A stretch of DNA of 22,041 nucleotides from Larix sibirica (taxonomy: Eukaryota; Streptophyta; Pinopsida; Pinales; Pinaceae): assembly GCA_004151065.3 (NCBI GenBank), contig NWUY0300032089.1:24220-46260 (forward strand), read 5' to 3'. How positions within the stretch are numbered: position 1 is the first letter of the stretch; every line of letters begins with the position of its first letter. A program made the translations under genes and the position numbers. Shown here in pieces: positions 18,944 to 22,041 of the stretch. The notes below the pieces were generated by a model that saw only the letters and a program-made list of their open reading frames with translations, had not been told where the DNA came from and did no database searches.

Positions 18944-19488
18944 GGTCCTGCAGGGGATTTGGATACAGTGGTTCAAGATGGTGTATTTGGTACTTATTTA
19001 CATCTATTAATTCATTCCATGCTTCATTTGGTGATTATTGGCCATAGTTGATGAGATATTTTATTTATTATGGTTATTTTTTGTCACGTTTTTATTATTG
19101 GAGATAGACTTGCTTACATATTGATATATGGATGGATACATGGGGTATTTGTAGTCACCTTTAGTGGATTTTAGGTCTTTGATCTCATTGGTGCACTCAT
19201 ATGATTGATTTGGGAAAAGGAAAAGAAGTTATGAGCGGATTTATCTTCCAATAATATACATCAACATTTTTAATGAACAAAAACTGACCATGGCTCCAAC
19301 TAGGAAATCGATTTGGCTTGTCTAGGCAAGGAAATAACTTGGGAATGATATCTTATGTTATATTGATTCTCTAGATACTATTTATCATCATTATTTGTAT
19401 TGTTGAGGCCCGCATGTTATGTTCCCTCACTAGGGAGTGCGACCTCTTCATGGGGGGGCGATTTCATTATTTTTGGCACTATGGAACC

Positions 19489-19570
19489 CATGAATCCATA
19501 GTTACCAAATTCTGAAGAATTGGCTTCAAAAATTGGAAAAATGTAAGAACCATGAATCCATAGTTACCAA
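19489..19570 (+). repeat. 20-bp direct repeat, 62 bases apart
   Basis: CATGAATCCATAGTTACCAA occurs at 19489-19508 and 19551-19570. It could be a local duplication or the flanks of a tiny insertion. Confidence 0.85.
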
Positions 19571-20102
19571 TACGCCATGAAAGATTGCACGTCCAGAACA
19601 CCCTTGACACAAACGTGCTTGGCTGGCAATCAATCAAGGGTTTTTGTAACTTATGCTTCTTGACCAGCGAACAGAACAGAATTGCATTTTCACTCCTTTA
19701 CGCTTTTTGAAATCAAGGGTTTCCTGCCTTCTCTATCAACAGTTTTGCACAGAAGGCAGGGATTTATTGGATCCAAAGAAAATTGCAGAGTCACAGTTCT
19801 TGATTCTTCTTTCCTAATTAAATCAAACAGATTTACATAGTTCACGGTTCTTCCAAATAAAATTTTCGATTGTTTTTCGCAACAATAAACTACGCCACAC
19901 CAGATTTCTATAAGATTATAAGATTATTGCAGTACAGAGATTGTCATGCAACGACAAGAGTAATCCCTTCTCACCTCTTGATTTTTCCCTCCAAAAATAG
20001 GGAACTGTAGCTCACCATCAAAGTCCGTTATTCCAAAGCCTGTATCCTTCACCTCTTCCGATGGTAGATGTTCACTGCTAATGTTCAACAACTTGTAACA
20101 AT

Positions 20103-20115
20103 GGTTCTGATATCA
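20103..20115 (-). other. Copia-type primer-binding site (initiator tRNA-Met like)
   Basis: The - strand reads TGATATCAGAACC, two differences from TGGTATCAGAGCC, the usual plant Copia primer-binding site for initiator tRNA-Met. It directly follows the end of the proposed LTR. The changes, GG to GA and AGC to AAC, are G-to-A and agree with general decay. Confidence 0.55.
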
Positions 20116-20481
20116 CTTTCAACAATTGCAAAAGTAACAAAACTCAATACAACCGACGAACAACATAACCCCAACCCATTACAAAAGATGCCTATAAATA
20201 TGCTCATGGTCTCTTCCATTCTCCGCAGTCTATTTGTGGTTATGCATTGTGATGAGTGTTCGATCTATATTAAGAGATGAATGTTAAGTTGTTTATGGTT
20301 TGGTGAATGATTAGATAATTGGAGAGTAAACCCTCATCCTCTCTTGCCCACCCAGTGGGCACCTTGTATGAGGGTCCTTGTGATTACTGCACGCATCTAG
20401 GGTGAGACCTTATCCTATTTTCAGGATATTGAATATGCAGGCTTGTAGGTTAACCATGGGTCTGACTCACTAGAGCCAACA
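20116..20481 (-). mobile_element. Putative Copia LTR, 366 bp
   Basis: On the - strand this starts TGTTGGCTCTAG at 20481 and ends TTGAAAG just before the primer-binding site, where TTGAACA would be usual. It contains a TATA-like ATATTTATAGGC about 80 bases before its end, as in many plant Copia LTRs. Length, TG start, TATA position and primer-binding site agree. The degenerate 3' dinucleotide, and the lack of a visible partner LTR or target-site duplication, keep confidence moderate. Confidence 0.5.
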
Positions 20482-20737
20482 ATTGCCCTCAATTACACAA
20501 ATTTTATTGAATAGGAAAAAATTCTAAGAACCAAAATCAACCTCAAAACGAATATAAATAACTTGTAGAAATAGTTTTTAAAATTAACATAGACACTTAA
20601 TCACATAATCATCGATAGTCATACATAATCATTGATAGTGATAAATGATCATTTACATCTAAACATTTATTCTCTAAACTATTTTCATATGATATAGCTT
20701 GAACTTTAGGATCACTATTACTAACAATATCAAATGG
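20482..20737. other. Short AT-rich spacer
   Basis: No gene or element was recognised. It contains short near-repeats such as ATAATCATCGATAGT and ATAATCATTGATAGT (about 20606-20640). Confidence 0.5.
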
Positions 20738-22041
20738 ACATAATAAACTTTTTGTGGCAAGGAGACAAAACAAACACAAAATTTTCACTTGCTAAACTGA
20801 ATCCAATCCAAGCAAAGGAAGAAAATGGGGGTGGTAAGCATTAAAGATCCACAATTGATGAATCTAGCAATGGTGTAAAAATCATTTGGAAATTGATTTC
20901 CGGAAAGCCTAAATGGTGAAAATCAGCTATATGCACAACTGCATGAGAAGGCAATAGATCACCTATATGGAAATTATCCAAAGTTTTTTCCCATGTTAAT
21001 GTTGACCATCTATCTTGGTTTCCAGGAAATGGAAAAATCTATTAGTAAATGGGAGGATAGAATAGAGGATAAGGTTCCACTTGCTTCCTTTCAAGAATTA
21101 GAAAGTATTGAGCCTTGGTTGAATTAGCAAGTATCAACTCCTCTTGGTATTTCCATTCCAGATCACAAAGGTTAGGTTCAAAGGGAGAAAAGTACACGAT
21201 GAAATATGGATATGTTGCACAGCTAAATGAACTTAAACATCCTCCAAGATCAATTATGTGGAGATATATCTAGAAAGGGGATGGGATTCCTAAAGTAAAT
21301 ACATTTTAATGGATCTTATCTAATGGGACATTGCTAACATCTGAGAATTTGAGAAAGAGAGGAATACCAGGGCTCACTCATTGTCCCTTAAGCCTATCAG
21401 CTAAGGAAACTTCATTTCACTTCTTCCTAGAATGTAAATTTTTTATTTAATCCTAGCAAATAGCATTTGTGGAAGTAGGCCGTAATATTCTCCATCCCAT
21501 AAGCTAGAAAGAAATGTTTGCAACTTGGAAAAATAAATATCCTAGTTCTTTTCAAAACAAACAAGTTATGCAATGTGCTTGAGCCTTGGACAACCTTCCC
21601 AAAGTTATTAAGGTGGAAAATCTAACTACAAGAAACAAAAGCGTTTTCAATTAAGATTGAATCTCTTCAAGGCAAATGGCAACACAAGCTTGAGGCTTTT
21701 TGGCAAAAGCCATCATCTCCAAATTAGGAGAATTTTGAAGTCTAAAATGAGTCTCAAAACAAACAAACAAAAGTATTACCAAAATCAACTCTAAAAAAAC
21801 CAATAGCATTCTAAAGGATAACATCATCATGCTTGGTTGAGGTGGCATTGATTGAGTTAAAAAAATCTTATTTGTCAAATTCTCAACGGTGAATGAAAAC
21901 TCATAGTTAACCACGAAAATATTGTAAATAAAGTACTCATAAAAAATGCTCATAACTTAATTTTCAATATAATATAAATGTATTCCATGGTTGGCAGGTG
22001 CGAGCGGAGTTATCTTTGACTCCAAGGGGAACAAGCAGAGA
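20738..22041 (+). pseudogene. Decayed LINE (LINE-3): RT thumb, zinc domain, start of RNase H
   Basis: A third LINE on + shows, across shifting frames, INFLWQGDKTNTKFSL (about 20747-20795), SIKDPQLMNLAMV (about 20840-20875), IIWKLISGKPKW (about 20882-20915), LSWFPGNGK and WEDRIEDKVPLASF (about 21012-21090). The zinc domain follows with KGDGIPKVNTF, TSENLRKRGIPG and FHFFLECKF (about 21275-21440), then LTTRNKSVFN (about 21620-21650). At the window edge ASGVIFDSKGNKQ (about 22000-22041) is the start of RNase H. The spacing from TRNKSVFN to RNase H is similar to that in LINE-1, so I treat it as one element continuing past the window. It is heavily decayed. The RT palm, including motifs A and C, is not seen, so this copy is truncated or eroded at its left end. 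Confidence 0.8.

Larger units (their letters stand above)
17351..20102. other. Unassigned, probably degraded repeat DNA
   Basis: I could not assign a gene or element here. Open stretches at 17838-18020 (-, 60 codons) and 18357-18647 (+, 96 codons) have no recognised motif and may be chance. Small structures inside are a 19-bp palindromic tandem pair near 18906 and a 20-bp direct repeat near 19489. By position, the right part (19000-20100) should be the leader and gag start of the element whose primer-binding site is at 20103-20115, but I see no gag motif. Confidence 0.5.

Noticed and set aside
1-22041. Novel defence, CRISPR or bacterial-type system
   Set aside because: No spaced direct-repeat array, no prokaryotic operon layout and no such protein domains were seen. 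The content is plant retroelements.

Overview
This window is repeat-dominated plant nuclear DNA. The evidence is several L1-type LINEs that carry a plant-style RNase H domain, a decayed Ty1/Copia element, plant-like splice signals and AT-rich spacers. The density of old, broken retroelements suggests a large plant genome. A gymnosperm is possible, but the sequence does not prove it. I found no complete host gene, no RNA gene, no CRISPR array and no sign of bacterial DNA.

Layout. (1) Bases 1 to about 4676 hold a decayed LINE on the + strand, with endonuclease C-terminus, reverse transcriptase (RT), zinc-binding domain and RNase H. It is broken by stops and frameshifts, and its RT motif A aspartate is a glycine. 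(2) Bases 4694-5003 on the - strand look like one GC-rich host exon coding an acidic protein segment, with plausible splice sites at both ends. (3) Bases 5073-5270 hold a small + strand LINE zinc-domain remnant. (4) Bases 4750-7258 are repeated as 7260-9768 with a single N between them. The end of one block equals the start of the next, which is how an unmerged contig overlap looks. (5) Bases 7995-15147 are a full-length, decayed LINE on the - strand (7153 bp) with a perfect 16-bp target-site duplication, a poly-A tail, ORF1, and an ORF2 with endonuclease, RT, zinc domain and RNase H. Its 3' untranslated region carries a tandemly repeated hairpin. (6) Bases 15211-16094 are mostly empty. (7) About 16095-17350 is a decayed Copia gag-protease-integrase segment on the - strand. 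(8) Bases 17351-20102 are mostly unassigned. (9) Bases 20103-20481 look like a Copia-type primer-binding site and LTR on the - strand. (10) About 20738 to the window end is a third decayed LINE on the + strand, which runs off the edge in its RNase H domain.

How the parts relate. The LINEs share one domain order, so they belong to the same broad RNase H-bearing plant L1 group. The large one inserted by target-primed reverse transcription into an older 63-bp tandem repeat. Most premature stops fit C-to-T decay of CAG, CGA or TGG codons, as expected for methylated, silenced plant repeats. If the 2.5-kb repeat is an assembly error, the true locus is about 2510 bp shorter, and the second acidic exon and second LINE 3' end do not exist. 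I see no convincing new biological system. The most useful observations are the assembly duplication, the precisely bounded LINE insertion, the repeated 3' hairpins and the isolated host exon.
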